Assembly: GCA_009193035.1 (NCBI GenBank)
Contig: SWDT01000003.1
Location: forward strand, 496,001 to 560,000
Direction: 5' to 3'
Source: Halicephalobus mephisto
Taxonomy: Eukaryota; Nematoda; Chromadorea; Rhabditida; Panagrolaimidae
DNA length: 64,000 bases
Part shown: one piece after another, positions 11,020 to 24,900 of the stretch
Layout of the letters: each line of letters opens with the position of its first letter
Position numbering within the stretch: the stretch's first letter is position 1
Notes under the pieces: generated by a model
What the model was told of the DNA's origin: nothing
Seen by the model: the letters and a program-made list of their open reading frames with translations, nothing else
Databases searched by the model: none
Translations under genes and position numbers: made by a program

Positions 11020-12358
11020 CTAACCAAAGAACATACTACTTTTCTTTCGATTATTGAGTTCGTATTTCAGCACTTTCGTCCTGATAATATTAGCAATCTC
11101 CCTTGCCCTTCTGTTCTGTCCGTAATAGTCGTGGAAGACGCCATCCGGATCGATCAAGTACATAATTACAGTATGGTCGACAATATAGTCGTCAGGAGTG
11201 GTTTTGGGTCCTTGGCTATGGTACACTCTGAACGTCTTCGCGACTTTGTCCACTTGTTCCTTGGATCCAGTGTATCCTCTGATCAAAGGAGAAAACTCAG
11301 CGCAGTACTTCTTGACTCGTTCGACGGTGTCTCTTTCCGGATCGACTGAAATGAAAACAGGGACAATCGGGATTTTGTCTTGTGTTTCTTGTAGGATTTC
11401 CACAACGTTGACCATCTTCTCGATTTCATCAGGACAGATATCTGGACAATGCGTGAAACCAAAGTATATCAAGACCCAGTTTCCTTTCAGGTCCTTGGAG
11501 CCTTCCAATTTGCCTTCCGTGTTGAGCAACTCCCACTCTCCTCCGATTTTCGCTTTTCCAGCCATAATTTTCCGTTGTTTTTCCATTTCAGCTTCACGCT
11601 AAAACCAAGATCAATAAAAACAATTACCTCTGTTAAAACTAAATTAATATAAAACCAATTGGCTATGTTGCAGTTGGATAACCAGCCTTTACATCGATTT
11701 ACCTGTATTTTAGGTAAACGGCTTTTATATCTACGTTAAAAAACGAAATAAATACAAAAGTCACCAATTTTGGAACTCAATTGCTATAAAAATAATTACA
11801 TACAAAAAAGTAGAGTAAGAAAAACCTAGTGGCCTACAATGAGAAGGAAGTTGATATATAAATCGATTGCCTACGTTAGAATTGCATTGAGATAAAACTA
11901 GTTACCTATGTTAAAAGCACATCAATCTAGAAGCCAGTCCATTACCTATGTCAAAAGCAAATTTAGTACAAAAATCGACGACTTACCATCTTCCTCATAT
12001 AGATGAGCCACGATAAACCAGCTCCACCGACTATCAGGGTAATCAATGCGGACCTCCAAGTGAAGATGTGGCTTCTTTCATGTTCCGCTTTCTACGGAAA
12101 TAAATTAACATAAAAATGATAAAAACTTACTTCTCTTTTTCTTCTGAAACTCATGAACTTCTCATCGACTTCGGGGATCTTGGGAGATTCCCCGGATTTC
12201 AGACTGGTTTCGAGTTTTTCGTTTAATTCCTTCAAATCGATTTTGATTTCATCAGCCGGAGGTTTCTTGGAAGAACCAGAAGAATACCAGGATCCAAGTA
12301 CAGTAACACGACTATCTGATAGTCTACCTACTCCGCGGATCAGAGATCTGCTGAGCAT
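11020..12358 (-). CDS. SCO1: SCO1/SCO2 mitochondrial copper chaperone
   Basis: Exons 12358-12131, 12091-11987 and 11598-11020 give 303 residues (human SCO1 has 301). The N-terminus (MLSRSLIRGVGRL) is basic and suits a mitochondrial presequence. A transmembrane helix lies near residues 85-108 (ALITLIVGGAGLSWLIYM). The thioredoxin-like domain follows, with the copper-binding CPDIC motif at Cys162 and Cys166 and the third ligand His253 in YIVDHT; FGFTHCP, SVDPERD and MYLIDPDG are family hallmarks. SCO proteins sit in the inner membrane and deliver copper to the CuA site of cytochrome c oxidase subunit II. The 388-nt second intron contains ACCTATGTTAAAA repeats. The start is the first ATG giving a presequence; it faces UTP20 across a 571-nt shared upstream region. 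Confidence 0.95.
11599..11986. repeat. SCO1 intron 2 with short direct repeats
   Basis: Several diverged copies of ATTACCTATGTTAAAA-like units spaced 30-60 nt. No gene on either strand. Confidence 0.45.
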
Positions 12359-12929
12359 TTTGCAACCCAAACGGATGAAGAAACCCAATGGAAATTTCGC
12401 AACAGAAACGCGCGAGAGAGGCTTTGGCGAAGCGTTCTTTTTGACAATGTGACTTTTGCGAACAATTCCTACTTTGACTTTCTTCTTTTACTTCAGTTTG
12501 TCCTTTATTGTCGTCTTTCTGTACATTTTACACAATCCCAGAACCTGTATATTGTGTTTAGGATTAAAAATACCGTCCGTTATGAAGGAAATTCCGCAAC
12601 AGAAACGCGCGAGAGAGGCTTTGGCAAAGCGTTCTTTTTGGTGTTTTTAGTTTTGTGAATATTACCCTACTTTTGTTTTCTTTCGTACCTTTTATTTTTA
12701 CATTTTTGTTTACTTTATGTGATCGTAGATCTTGTATATCGTATTTAATCGGAAGAATATTGTCCCAAATATAGGAAATTTCTCAATAAAAACCCTCGAA
12801 TCTTTGGCGAGACTTTCTTTTTGACATTGTACTTTCACGAGCACTTTCATCTTGATTCTCTTCCTTTATCCTAATTTCCCCTTGATTAATATTTACTTGT
12901 TAATTTCATGTTTTCAGAACCCGTATGTC
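12359..12929. repeat. Divergent SCO1/UTP20 upstream region, tandemly duplicated
   Basis: About 190-bp units: GGAAATTTCGCAACAGAAAC with GGCTTTGGCGAAGCGTTC at about 12389-12450, again at 12587-12642, and a decayed copy at 12772-12835. Each unit also carries a copy of sequence resembling the first UTP20 exon (near 12540 and 12730). The region must hold the promoters of both genes. Confidence 0.7.
12911..12917 (+). other. Putative splice or trans-splice acceptor before UTP20
   Basis: TTTTCAG lies 12 nt upstream of the ATG at 12930. The frame is open through it, so an upstream coding exon is not excluded, but none was recognised. Confidence 0.45.
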
Positions 12930-15900
12930 ATGCTCAAGCGAAAGACTATCATTCCTAACGAAGGGAAAACCTTCAAAGTTTGTTTTTTTGTTATTTTTTC
13001 CTCCTATAAATTTTCTTTTCCAGTGGATTTCGTTTACTGAACAGATTTCTCGACTCAACACTGATGCTGTGTCTTCTAGACTGAAGCTTTCAGGTGGATC
13101 ATTGGATCAGGAGACTTACTTCTTTGCTGCCATCGCCGAATGGAACGACAAAGATTACGGAGACGACTACCGTTTGTTTGGTTTTTTCATATATGAATTC
13201 ACCATTACCATTTCAGGAGCCTTTCTGGATGACATTCCATATGACGAACTTGCTAGTTATGCACAGTTACTTCATTACAAAGACGAAATTTTCGAAGCTC
13301 TTCAGCATCATTTGTCGATTGAGACTTCTAAGGCTTATCCGGCTCTTCTAGAGATCGCAGTTGCATTTGTTAGGGATTTGAAAGACGATTTCTATCCGTT
13401 TCTGTGGGATTTCTTCGATACAGTTATCGCCTTGATTGAACGGAACCGAGACAATGCAGATGTTTTGAGTGCTGCTTTCAAATCTTTGGCTAACTTGTTT
13501 CAAATTCACTGGAGAACAGTCACAAAGTCTCTTAGAAAAGCCTTTGTGTGAGTGATTACTTGCTTTTTAGTTGTTATTGATATCCATTTAGACGGTTTTC
13601 TCCACTTTTCGGAAGTACAATTCCGTATCTCAGGAGATTTGCCGCTGAAGCATTCTCATTTCTGTTACGAAAGTCGCAAGCAATTCCAAAACTCTGTCAG
13701 TTTCTTTACGAACAAGCCCATGAATCTGATGGGAAGCACATCAAGGATGGTGTTTCTCAATTGCTTTTCAATGGAATCAAGGGTGTCCATAAGCAGTTTC
13801 AAACTAGAACTAGTGAATTGTTGAAGGATTTTATTCAGAGTGCGATGGATTTGGAGAATCAAGCAGTTAAAGATACGGCGATGCAAATTTTAGTGGATGT
13901 CATGACGTTTTGTTGTCAATGGACATCAGCTGAATACTCCAAAAATGTCACAGATGTTGTTTTGGTGAGTTGTTTCTTGATTTCTATATATTTAATAGCA
14001 TTTTATTTATTTCAGAACCTTTTACAAGAACAAACTAACAGAAAAGCACCAGAACTCAACTTGAAATTCCTACTGAATCTCATTCCTGTTTGGATTACTA
14101 CGAAAAAAGGTCAATATTTCACTCAGGAACTCGAATTGTTGGATATTTTGAAAACTATTTCTTCTAAATCCGAACTTCAACAATTGGATAGTATCTTTTT
14201 GGATGTGATTTCGAAGACTTTGTGCGCGTATTTGTCCAAATTTTCTGATCCTGGGGTTATGCGGCAGATTATCTCCGGTGGATGTTTGAATTACCTTCAG
14301 GATGTCAATGCGACTACTGTTAGTTCAGTATTTTCTTTCTTGGAATCACTTCTGGACTTGAGGATTTTTGATATTTGGTGCACAAATAGCATAGCTAAGA
14401 TTCTCGACTTGATATTGGAAAGTTCTGAATTCAACGATGATTTGTTACGACCGATTTTGAAGTTTTTTGTTATATATACTGTGAAGAGAAGGCCATTTTT
14501 GGAAGCAATTCCTGGTAAGTTGTTGTTTTGAGTGTTTTTTGTTTAAGTGGTTTTTAGATGAGAGAAAACCATTCTTTGATACAAGTTGTTTTTCGAGATT
14601 TTATGAACAAGTTGTTAAGAAAATCAAGAATTTGCGAATTGGTTATGATGATTTGGGTGTTTATTCTTTGGTTATTTATCCATGGCTTCTGGGAACGTGG
14701 TCTGGAATTCCTGATGGTCTGGTTGATATGAAGGAATTAATGAAGGAACTGTTGTTGAATCCTTCGTTTGATGAAACAACTTCTCTTGTTACTTATCTGC
14801 TTGTTTATGATATTGGATTACTTGATTATTCGTATTTGCAGAAATTGCGAGTGGATGATGTTTTGAGTTACCTGAAAACTCATAATATTTCTGATGAAGT
14901 TGTTCTTCGAACTGCTTTTATGGTTTTGTCTGCTTCTGAAGATGTGTTGAAAGTTGATCATTTATCAAAGTTGGAAGAATTTGCAACAGTTTTGAAAGCT
15001 GTACTGCTTTCTCCTTCTGGAATCATAAGAAGATGGACGTTGAAAGTTTTGATTATTTTTGATTCTCGTCTTGAACATGGGCATATTAATGAAGAAGGGA
15101 AATTTGTTCCATCTGAATCTGCTTTATCAGTATTTTTACAAGCTGAAGAAACACCTTCTACGATGAATTGTTACCGTAATCGAGGAACTTATCTCAGAAA
15201 AGTACCATTTAATTTGTTTGAGAAAATGTTTCCTGAAGGTTGTTCTCAAGAACTTAAAAAGGTATGTCCAAAGCAATTGTTTTTGTTTTAATATTAGTTT
15301 TTAGATTCCTTTGACACTGGCAATTGCTCAATTGTTTGAAAGATTTACTCCACTTTGGCCAATGGCTCATGATATTGTGAAAGATTATGCAAGATCTATG
15401 GAATTTGAAGATTTTTGGGATGTTTTTCGAAGAGCTTTAGATTTTGCTAAAGAGCGGATCTATGGTGAAATAGAATCTGAAGAAGTGAAGGACGATGTTT
15501 TCGAGTTTATTCGAAAACCGAAAGGTGACTATATTTCCTTCAGGATTCAATTATTTAAGATGCTTATCAATTTTCCTGGTTACGCAAGGAGACATGATCA
15601 ATATATGGTGGATACTCTGTTAGACATCTACAAGAAAGAATACTATGTTAGATGTCGAAGCATAAGTAAAACAGTGGATCTTTCGAAACAAGAAGATGAT
15701 GGACAGCAAGATGTTGAATCTGAAGATGAATCAGAGGATGAGGTACAAGATAAACCTTTGAAGAAGAAGAAAAAAGACGAAGGGAACAATGCAGCTCCTA
15801 AAAACTTGAATAAGAAAGTGGCGAGTCAGACTTTGAAAGCATTGCTTGATGTGTTTTCGAAATTTTCAAACCCAAAAACATTGAGTCGAGAACCAGAATT

Positions 15901-18900
15901 GAGATCTATGTATGATGAAGTAAGTTTGTTACTTTGATTTCCACTGTTAATTGGTTATTTTAGCTTTTGAAAGGTGATTCTTTGGAGCTTCAACAAGCTG
16001 CTTTTAACTGCTTCTTGACTTATCGTTATCCATTTCTGAACCCTTATGCGGAATATTTCAATGCTTTATTCGATAAGAAGAAATTTCGAGATGGTCTTAT
16101 TCATTTTTCCATTGATGAAAGTAATTCCGCTATTGAAGAAGCTCATCGTCCAGAATTAATGCCTTATTTGATGAAACTTTTACATGGTCAATTAATGATT
16201 AAAACTAATGGTTATAGAACGAAAACAGTTGTTATTTTGAGTTATTTGGCTGGTTCTACTTCAGATGAACTTGATTTATTTTTTGATGAAATTTTTGGAA
16301 CATTAATGGAATATGCTGGATTGAAGAAAAATCTAAACGAACAAGATATATGTGAACTTTGTGATTGTATCGATAAGAAATACGATTTTAGTAATACTTT
16401 ATCTCCAAGAAGATTATCAAGGTTGGTTAATCTTTAAATTTATTCAGAAAAATTATAAAAACCCGTGATTTCGATAATAACCGCATGTTAGAAAGCTAAG
16501 TAAGATAATAATATCACCAATAGAGGTGTAATTCTTGGATAACTCTGTCCATTAAAACTGAGATATCTGGTACACATGTCATTTACAGTAATGGTTGGTG
16601 TGTGCTTGCTTTTGATACCTGGAATTTTTAATCCATATACGCTAAGTAATGTATCTTGAATTCCTGGTCTGGCATCGCATTCTGTTCCATCTAGGTCGTT
16701 TTGAATTATTTCTAATTGTGTGGAATGTTCTGCTGTATATTCAAGCCATTGTCTGATCCATTCCATTTCGCATGTGCAAAGTACTGGATTACCTTCTAAA
16801 TTGATACGTTCTAAGATTGTTCCATGTTGATTCAGAAGTGGAGGTTTACTGTGAGTGAATGGATTGAATTTTTGAATCTTGTTGTTGATTAGAGATAGAC
16901 TCAAAAAGCTGATACTTTGCATTGTGTGGAAAGTAAGAGCAGGGATATTGGTTATTTGAGTGTCTCGTATAGTAAGCTCAAGTCTGTAACCTCTTAATTT
17001 ATCAAATGCTGTTGGAGCGATTTGTTTGAGATTTTTGCCTCTAATTGTTATTGATCGAAGTAATCGTAGATCTGCTCGTTTTAATTGATGTTTTAATTCT
17101 TGTTCCATTATTTCAATATCAATAACTTTTAATGGTGGAAGAACTTGAAGTATGTGAGAAATGTTGTATTGAGATTCTGAGAGGGGTAAATTGTGAATCT
17201 GAAATATTAGGACATTTTAATTGATAGTTTTCTAAAATTACCTCTAATTGTTTTAGGTTTCTGAGTTTGGAGAACTGGAATGGTTTTGGAATTTGTTTTA
17301 AATCTTTTAAATGAGAAATTTTTAAAACTTCTAGTTGATCTAGGTATTCTAATTGATCTGCAGTTATGAATTGGAGGTTATTTCCAGTTAAATCGAGATA
17401 TTCAAGTTCAGACATTTGTTTGAAAATATCAGCTTTAATTTCGATAATGTTGTTCCAAGAAGCATCTAGAATAGTTACTCGTTTGAGGAGTTCAATGTCA
17501 GTTGGTTGAATTTCGTAAATTTTGTTATGACTAATGTTGAGATGTTTTAAACTTCTAGAGGTAATTTTTGGAAGACTGAATAATCCTGTTTGTGCTAAAT
17601 TGATTGATGAAATGGATTCTGAAATGCTTTTGAATGCATGAGGACTCCAAGTTGAAATTGGATTGTTGTGGAGATCTAAGTATTGGATTAAAGTCATATC
17701 TGCGAAAGTTTCATCATCAATACTTTCGATTTTGTTATTGGTTAAAATGAGTTTTGTTATGTTTTGAAGTCCAATAAGATCTTTTCTTTCTAATGATCTG
17801 ATACTGTTGCTGGATAAGTCGAGAATAGTTAAAGTCTGACGGATTGATGTTAAAGCTTCTTTAGGTATGGATGTGAAGTTGTTGTTTTGAAGATAAAGCT
17901 CCAAAATATTGTTTTTCCCAAATACTCCATGATCTAGGTATGTTAGATAATTGTTTGAAAGGTGTAATTGTTGAATTCGATGTTGAAGATTGAATGTACC
18001 TTTCCAAATTTTTCTTAAATTATTTTGTGATAGGTTGATAACAGCAAGATTTGGACAACTAGTAAAACAGCTGCTTTCGAGTTCAATAATTTCATTGAAA
18101 CTGAGATCGATGAATTTGAGAACTTCAAATTCGTCTAATTTATCTGAACTTAGATATTGAATTCGATTATGACTTAGACTTAGTTGTTCTAGGTTTTGTC
18201 GAAGATTGGCAATTTCGAACCGGGAAATCTTATTGTGAGATAAATCCAGGATAGTTAGCTTGATAGCAGTTTCTAGGAAATCAGAATTGAAATGCTTGAA
18301 ATTATTGTATGAAAGATCTAGTACTTCTAATTTCGAAGTTGAAGAAAATGCCATGCGTGGAATTTGTCTAATATGATTATGAGCGAGTGATAAATGCTCC
18401 AGATGTGGTAGATTCACAAAAGTATACTCACTAATTTCCACAATGTTGTTATGAGCAAGTGTGAGATCTCGAAGTGCATTGAGATTTGTAATTGTTTGAG
18501 GTAATAATCTTGTAATTTGATTGTTGTTTAAAAATAGTTGCTCTAAACTTGGTAAACTATCAAATGCACGAGAACTTAGTTCTGAAATTTGATTATAACC
18601 GAGATTTAGAGATCTCAATTGCATTGGAGCTGCTCGAAATGTTTTTTCTCTAATTGCTTGAATATGATTTCTGCTGAGACTTAGTCGTTCTAAATGAGTA
18701 AGCCATTGAACAGCAAAATTGGGAATATTTTTGATTTGATTGTGATCAAGTAGAAGATATCGCAGTTTGTCTAAACCAGAAAGTGCTGCTCGAGGGAATT
18801 CAGTCAATGAATTGCTCTGAAGGAATAGTGATTCTAATCCTGTGAGTTTTTCGAAAGCTGTTTTTCCAAGCATTTTGAGTCTATTGTAACTTAGATCTAA

Positions 18901-21900
18901 ATAAGCCAACGATCGTAGTGAATCAAATACATGATGATTGGTGATCTTTTTTAAAAAATTTCCAGCTAGATTTAGTCGAACAAGATTTGGAAGTGATCCA
19001 AAAGCAATATCATCAATTTCTTTGATTCGGTTTTTGGAAAGATCCAAGTGTTTTAATTGATCCATTCCTTCGAGTACATCATGTGGAATTGCTGTAAGTC
19101 GATTGAAAGCAACTAGTAACTCTGTTAGATTTCTTTTGAATTTGTACATTGCATTATTTTGTAAACTAAAATTGATGCCATGAGAAATTGAGAACTATGT
19201 GAGAAACTTACTCTGTGAGTTTGTTTGAATTGAGATTCAAGACTTCTAGAGCACTTAGGGATTTTAAGCCAGTAGGTAGAGAATGTAATTCGTTTTCTTC
19301 AAGATTTAGTTTTTTCAATGAATCGCCTTGATTGTTGAAAGTTTTAATAGAAATATGAGCGATATTGTTGTAGCTTAGATTGATTTCTTCTAATTTTGTA
19401 ATTGATCTGAATGCTTGTTCATCTATTTTGAAAATTTGATTATAACTTAGATCAATTTTGGTGAATTTTGTGAAACTATCAAATGCTCCACTTGGTAAAA
19501 AATTGATTTTGTTGTTACTGAGTAATAGAGTTATTTCTTTTTCGAAATTGACTTCTTTGTGAGCAGTAAGATGAGTGATGTTGTTGCTTTCTAGATCTAA
19601 TGTTTTTAGGTTTTTCAATTCTTTCAATGCTAGATAGGGAATATGCTGAAGTAAATTATGCTTTAAATCTATGAACCATAAGGATTTTGGTATAGAATCT
19701 TTTTCTAACTCGGTTATTTTGTTGTTTGAAATTGTCAAAACTTGGAGAGGGATGTTTGTCAAGGCTCCTTTTTGGATTAAATTGATCTTGTTTGTGTCTA
19801 GATGTAGATATTTGAGATTTCCAAGTTTGACATTAGCAAAAGTTTGAGGAGGGATGTCTGTTATTTGATTTTGTTGTAAATAGAGATATCGTAACTGATG
19901 GAGATAGGTTAGAGAATGATAAGGTATAGCAGAAAGGCTGTTTTGGTTTAGTAAAAGTTGAAACAATTTGTCTTCTAATCCTCGAAAAGCATTGACATTA
20001 ACGTTTTCGATGAAATTTCGACTGAGATCAATGTTTTGAGCTGAAGAATTTCGAAAAGCATCTTGACTGATGTACATTAGAAATCCATCTTTCATACTGA
20101 TAGCGACTATTTCGGTCTAAAATTGCTAATTATTTTGTTTGTGAAGTCATTGGTTACTTACGGTGTCCTTTTTATGACCAACAAGAGCTTTATGAATATT
20201 TGGAACTGTTATCCATCGTTGATTATCGCAATTTAGGGAAATATGACCTTCTGGTCCGACTTTGGTACATTTGCAAGAATCAAATTGTCCATCTAGTTGA
20301 ATTCCATTAATACATTCTGTAGAAGTTGTAAATCTTGAAACAAGTAGTGTTTGCAGTAAGAATAGTAATATTCGATGAATATATTTTTCTGTGACCATTC
20401 CTGAAAAAGGAGTATCCACAAGTGAAAAATAAATAGGGTCAAGTTCTTCGCGCACTCTCGAATGTAATTCTATCTTATCCAGACGTCTCAGATCTTGCCG
20501 CTGGGAAGACGAAGGGTATTGGCACGCGTTGACAAATGCAGACCAATTTTTCGCTCGGTATCGAATTATGCCTTTTTCGCGGATAGCAATGGAACAAGTT
20601 TATGTCGATGAAAGTTTTTTTAAGTTAAATTGGAAAAGTTTTTTTGTTAATAAAATAGAATGGGAATGGATGTTTATCAAAGTTAATTAGAATTGAAAGT
20701 GATTGTTGCTTGAGAAGAAAGAAAGATGCAAAGTGTGTTCATGTGGTTTTGTTGAGTGAGTAACTTTATTTCTGCGAGTGTGTTCTGGAAGAAGACAATT
20801 GCCAACCTTTTTGAATATGTCGGCCAAATGGCGATTTTTGAAAAAGCAACACTAATAGGTCTACCTTTGTTTTGTCGGCAGTGAGTGAACCGAAAAGGAG
20901 GGAGTAAATTCACACTATGGATTTTGAAAGATGACTGTGTAATCGAAACGAAGTATACTAATGAATAATTGCCTTGAGGGATTGATGGATTTACAATGGA
21001 AAAAAAATAAAAATAGTTGGATATTTTTACGATTGTAAATGACATGTGGCACTATTTTTATGGATTTGAAACAGTTACTCGATCGGGTCATAAATACTGA
21101 GAATATTGAAGAACTTTTGAAATGAATTGACAGCTTGCAAATAAACAAAGAAAAGTTAGTTTCGAAGATTGAAAAATGTCAGAAAAAAGACAAGGATTTG
21201 ATGAACGAATGATTTGCAGTTGTTTTATCAATGATTTGTAAATTTATAACGAAAAAGAATTTTTTGAAAAGTTTTTGACAAATGTATGTTTGAGAAAATG
21301 GATTCCATAGTTAATAGAAAATTAACGGTTGGAAGAAATAATTTAAATGGTTATGTAATTTTTGAATAGATCAAAAGGGAATTTATTAATATAGTTCTTT
21401 AGGAAATTTGCGATTATAACATTTAAATCCATTCAACCGTTTAAAGGAAATGGCAATTTTTAAGCTTTTTGCGCAGCGATGGCAATAGTATTTGCATAAA
21501 CTCTGGTTTTAATTTGGGGGTAAACGAAAAATCTTTTGTTTTGACAAATTGGTTTAAATTTGGTTTTTGTTTGGAAATAATAATTAGTGATTTTTAGTAT
21601 TCTGTTGAGACTTGTTGAAATGACAAAAAGATTGACAGCTGTTTTGAGAGAAGATCAATTCAAATTACTGTATAGAATTTTGGTTGTAATTGGAATTTTG
21701 ATCAAAAATGCATTGGAAAGAGAAGACAAGATTGAAAAATTTAATATTATTAGATTTAAACAAACTAGATTGGATTATTTTGATGCTTTTTCGAATTTTT
21801 TTGAAAATTTACGGAAAATTGAACTGAAAAAGAAGGAAATTGATTGTTTATGGAATTTCGTATTGGAACCAATGTGGATGATGCAGAAACCTCTATCTGT

Positions 21901-24900
21901 TATTAATTTTTTTGTTTTTTTGACGAAATTACCTGGATATTTCCCACTTTTGATTAAGGAATTTTCGACTAAATTGAATAATACTACTCCACTTTATTTG
22001 GTATTGGAGTACTTGAATTCAAGGGAATGTGATTTTCATGCTAAGAATAGAATTCTTGATGGAATTTCTGCTTTATTGACGGCTGTGGATGAACCATGTT
22101 TGGTTTCTGATTTGCCTGAAAGTAAGCTGAAAATTCGAGAAGGAACAACATATGGAATTGAGATTCTTTTGCGATATTTGCCTTTTGTTATTGAATTTTT
22201 AATAACGAATATTCCTACAGATGCTAGTCAAGCAAAGAAATTACCTAGTGTTTATCTTGAAATTTTGAATAAGTTAAGTCCGTATGTAGAAGACATTAAA
22301 GTTGGTCAACATTTTGCTTCTACTTTATTGGCTTATGTTGAATTTGGGAAAATTAGAAATGACGACAAAGTTGTATCTATTTTGCACTCTATTTGTGAAC
22401 TTGTTGGATTTGTGGATGATGCTAGAAGTTTTTTGAGGTATGTTTTGTTTTTATTTTTTTATTTTGTTTTTTTGCTTTTTAGGAGATTGACGAAATTGAT
22501 TTCATCTGTTAAACAAAGAGGACCAAGGATAGAATTGGTGAAACTTGTTCAAACTTTAGCTAATCATAGTAGTTTGAAAAATGAGGAATCTTTGGTGAAA
22601 TCATTGAATATGTTTGCGGATTTGGAATCTTTTGATAAACGTCATCTGGAAAATCCAGATTTTGAGAAAAGACATGAAGCATTGGCTGTTATGGGGAAAG
22701 TATATAATGCTGTAGAAGAAAAATTGGATCCGTTGGCTATAGCATTTTTTGCAAGATCACATGCTTATGGAATAATGAATATTACTGATATTGCTTTGAG
22801 ATCTGTTACAACATGTGCTTTTTATGATTTGATTGTGTATGTTGCGAAATATTTTTCAAATGAGTCTAATATTCGATTGGAATTATTGAGAAAACATTTT
22901 ATTCAATTGATATCTAATGGAATGAGATCAACGAAGGATACTGTAAGAGATGATTTTGTAAAAGGATTGGATTTATTAGTTATATATTTTTCTGATGATG
23001 AACCAAATATTATTAAACCATTGAAAAAATTGAAAAATGATAATCCAGATGATGATTTTTTTGTTAATATTGTTCATATTCAACAACATAAAAGAATTAA
23101 AGCACTTAAATCATTAGGAGATAATCTTTGTGATGGAATATTGGATATTTCTATTGGATGTTTGATGAAATTTATTTTACCAATAATTAGACCATATTTG
23201 ATAACAGTTGAACAGAAATTATTACCATTGTCTGATTTTTCATTGAAAATTTTTACAGAAATTTTAAAATTAACATCATGGATGAAATATGAGAAAATTT
23301 TAGAAACATATGTTGGGAAATTGGATGATACTGAAAATTCTAAACCTGTTGTTAGAATAATTACAGCTATTATTGATGGTTTTCATTTTGATTTAAGTAA
23401 TTGTAAATTTGAACAAACTGAATTTATTGCTGCTATTAATCCTAAAAAAACCAAAAGAAGATTAGGAACGAAAATTTTTCAAAAAGATTTAAAAGAAAAA
23501 TATGAAGAAGAAGAAAAATCAGAATATGAAGATGAAATTGAAGAAAATATAACTGATAATAAACAAAAAGATGATCCTAAAGTTATTTTAGAAACTATGG
23601 TTTCAACGATTTTACCGAAATTAAAGAAATGTTTAAAACCAAATGTGAGTTTAAAGTTGTTTTAAAAGTATAATATATTTTTGATAGGTATTGTAGTGTT
23701 AGTTTTGATTTTTTAAATATATTTAGTAGTGTTTTTGTTATTGGTTTTTGAGAGTGGATTGGTTTTATATATTTTATTTTTTGATTTAAATTGAATATAT
23801 TTGTAAAAAGTTGATTACGAAATTTTGCTTAATTAGAAATATCACATTGATTGCTTTGAGTTTTTGGAGTGTTTAAAAATTGGTTTTGAATTAATTTTGT
23901 AAAGAAAATTGCAATTTTTATATGATTGTTTTTAGCAAAAAGGAATTGGACACAAGTATTCACAACAAGGAAAACATTATAGTGATGGAGAAGAATTGAA
24001 AAGAGCACCAATTGCATTGGCAACTGTAAAATTGCTGCAGAAATTGCCATCATTTGTTTTGGATCAACATCTTCGTGGAGTTATTTTGACGCTTCTTCAT
24101 CTTTTGGCTTCTAGATCTAATGATGTACGTGTTACTGCTAGGAAAACGTTAGAACGTGTTGTTCAATCATTAGGAGTGAAATTTTTGCCGTTTATTGTAC
24201 GAGAATTGAGAGAAACTTTGAATAGAGGATTCAGAATTCATGTTATGATTTTTACTGTTCATCATTTGATTGCTACAATGGAAACATTTATGAAAACTGG
24301 AGATTTGGATCCATGTTTAGAGGAAATTATAGAAGTATGTAATCAGGAACAATTTAGTGATATTACAGAAGAAAAGGATATGCCTATGAATGTTATTGAA
24401 GCTAAATCGAATAAAACTGGTGATACTTTTCAATATTTGGGTAAATTTATTAGTTGTGGAATGTTGATGAAAGTTATAACTCCAATGAGGATGATTATTG
24501 ATGTTAAACCAAGTTCTACGACAATGAAAAAATTGGAATGTTTATTGAAGTCATTTGCAAATGGATTAAAAATGAATAAAGGAATTGAATCAATGGATTT
24601 GTTAGAATTTTCATATTTGATTTTGAGAAATAATTTGGATGAAATGATGAAACAAGTAGATATTAATCAATCAATAAATGATGCTGAAGAAAAAGAAAAA
24701 AAAGCAGGATATAGACCAGAAAATTGTTTAATTATTCCAATTGCTCCAAAAAGAATGGGTGGTATTGTTAAAACATCAATTAAATCAAAAGTATCAATAT
24801 TTGTAGAATTTGGTATTAATTTGCTTAGTGGATTATTGAAAGCAAAAGTATTTTCTATTGATAATGAATTGGATATTAAAAAATTGGATCCATTTTTGGA

